Assembly: GCF_027924525.1 (NCBI RefSeq)
Contig: NZ_AP027040.1
Span: forward strand, 124,001-188,000
DNA length: 64,000 nucleotides
DNA from: Aurantimicrobium sp. INA4
Lineage (GTDB): Bacteria > Actinomycetota > Actinomycetes > Actinomycetales > Microbacteriaceae
Direction: 5' to 3'
The position numbers were made by a program, and so were the translations under genes. The notes below the pieces were generated by a model. The model had not been told where the DNA came from, did not search any database, and saw nothing but the letters and a program-made list of their open reading frames with translations. Shown here piece after piece: positions 63,502 to 64,000 of the stretch (its first letter is position 1; each line of letters opens with the position of its first letter).

Positions 63502-64000
63502 GTGCTCATTGCACAGCGCCCCACGCTTTCCGAAGAGAACATCTCCGAATACCGTTCACGTTTCATCATTGAACCGCTTGAACCAGGTTTCGGTTACACC
63601 CTCGGTAACTCTTTGCGTCGTACCCTGCTCTCCAGCATTCCTGGTGCAGCAGTAACCAGCATCCGTCTTGATGGCGTACTCCACGAGTTCTCCACCATCC
63701 CCGGTGTTAAGGAAGACGCAACTGAAATCATCCTGAACATCAAGTCTCTGGTTGTTTCCAGCGAGCACGACGAGCCCATCACCGCTTACTTGCGTAAGCA
63801 GGGTTCCGGTGTTGTCACCGCTGCAGACATCTCCGCACCTGCTGGTGTTGAGATCCACAACCCTGAGCTCGTGATCGCAACCCTGAACGACAAGGCAAAG
63901 TTCGAACTCGAACTGACCATCGAGCGTGGACGTGGATACGTCTCCAGCGCTCAGAACCGTTCAGAGTTCTCCGAGGCAGGTCAGATTCCTGTTGACTCGA
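63502..64000 (+). CDS. rpoA: DNA-directed RNA polymerase subunit alpha (5' part)
   Basis: GTG start with AAAGGAA upstream. The first 166 codons are present and the gene runs off the window. [39 protein letters not shown] and the [11 protein letters not shown] segment are the alpha N-terminal dimerisation and assembly domain. The C-terminal DNA-binding domain lies beyond the end. Confidence 0.98.
   Translation, partial: MLIAQRPTLSEENISEYRSRFIIEPLEPGFGYTLGNSLRRTLLSSIPGAAVTSIRLDGVLHEFSTIPGVKEDATEIILNIKSLVVSSEHDEPITAYLRKQGSGVVTAADISAPAGVEIHNPELVIATLNDKAKFELELTIERGRGYVSSAQNRSEFSEAGQIPVDS

Overview
This window is chromosomal DNA of a high-to-moderate G+C actinobacterium. The evidence is an adjoining rpoB-rpoC, rpsL-rpsG-fusA-tuf and S10/spc set in actinobacterial order, a ClpC-type chaperone, a GNAT-type ArgA of the mycobacterial kind, GTG and TTG starts, and apparently leaderless promoters. 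Gene content and neighbourhoods (panC-lysS-cls, a GAF regulator with ExaC-type dehydrogenase and DUF779, paired DivIVA-like coiled coils, no rpsN or rpsD inside the ribosomal cluster) point to Microbacteriaceae, perhaps one of the small-genome freshwater lineages. That placement is inference; no 16S gene is present.

Layout. Positions 1-5176: pantothenate synthesis (panC), lysS, a small membrane protein, cardiolipin synthase and an aldo/keto reductase, all on the + strand. Positions 5192-6953: a minus-strand set (YbaK-like deacylase, AhpD-like protein, pirin). Positions 7137-9656: clpC. Positions 9660-10953: an XRE regulator/membrane-protein pair divergent from argA, with two operator-like dyads between them. 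Positions 11649-14987: a GAF regulator, aldehyde dehydrogenase and DUF779 cassette. Positions 14984-16556: radA (minus) and tRNA-Ser(CGA) with a terminator. Positions 16586-18114: a CPBP-like membrane protein, a DUF2834 protein and a remarkable 77-residue protein with serine at every third position. Positions 18245-26741: a 1980-residue surface protein with CshA-type repeats and a LAQTG sorting-like motif, followed by a response regulator and a membrane histidine kinase. Positions 26829-29693: a Nudix-like protein and two paralogous coiled-coil proteins. Positions 29697-31535: SRPBCC-like, SprT-like and spermidine-synthase-like genes on the minus strand.

From 31770 onward the window is almost wholly the transcription/translation core: rpoB, rpoC, then rpsL, rpsG, fusA, tuf, an accessory segment (small membrane protein, APC permease, cytochrome b-like protein, SulP transporter) inserted between tuf and rpsJ, then the S10, spc and alpha-type genes through rpoA, which runs off the end. 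Start codons overlap stops at many junctions, so these are translationally coupled operons. Several ribosomal intergenic gaps contain strong hairpins (upstream of rpsJ, rplN, rpsH, secY, rpsM and rpoA) that look like regulatory leaders or attenuators.

The points I consider most worth follow-up are the (Ser-x-x)19 protein, the giant repeat adhesin with its adjacent two-component system, the tandem dyads covering a leaderless promoter at the XRE/argA divergence, the structured rpsM leader with two GNRA-loop hairpins, and the roughly 88-residue Ala/Lys/Pro-rich extension on ribosomal protein L15. All identifications come from reading the sequence and family knowledge; no database search was run.
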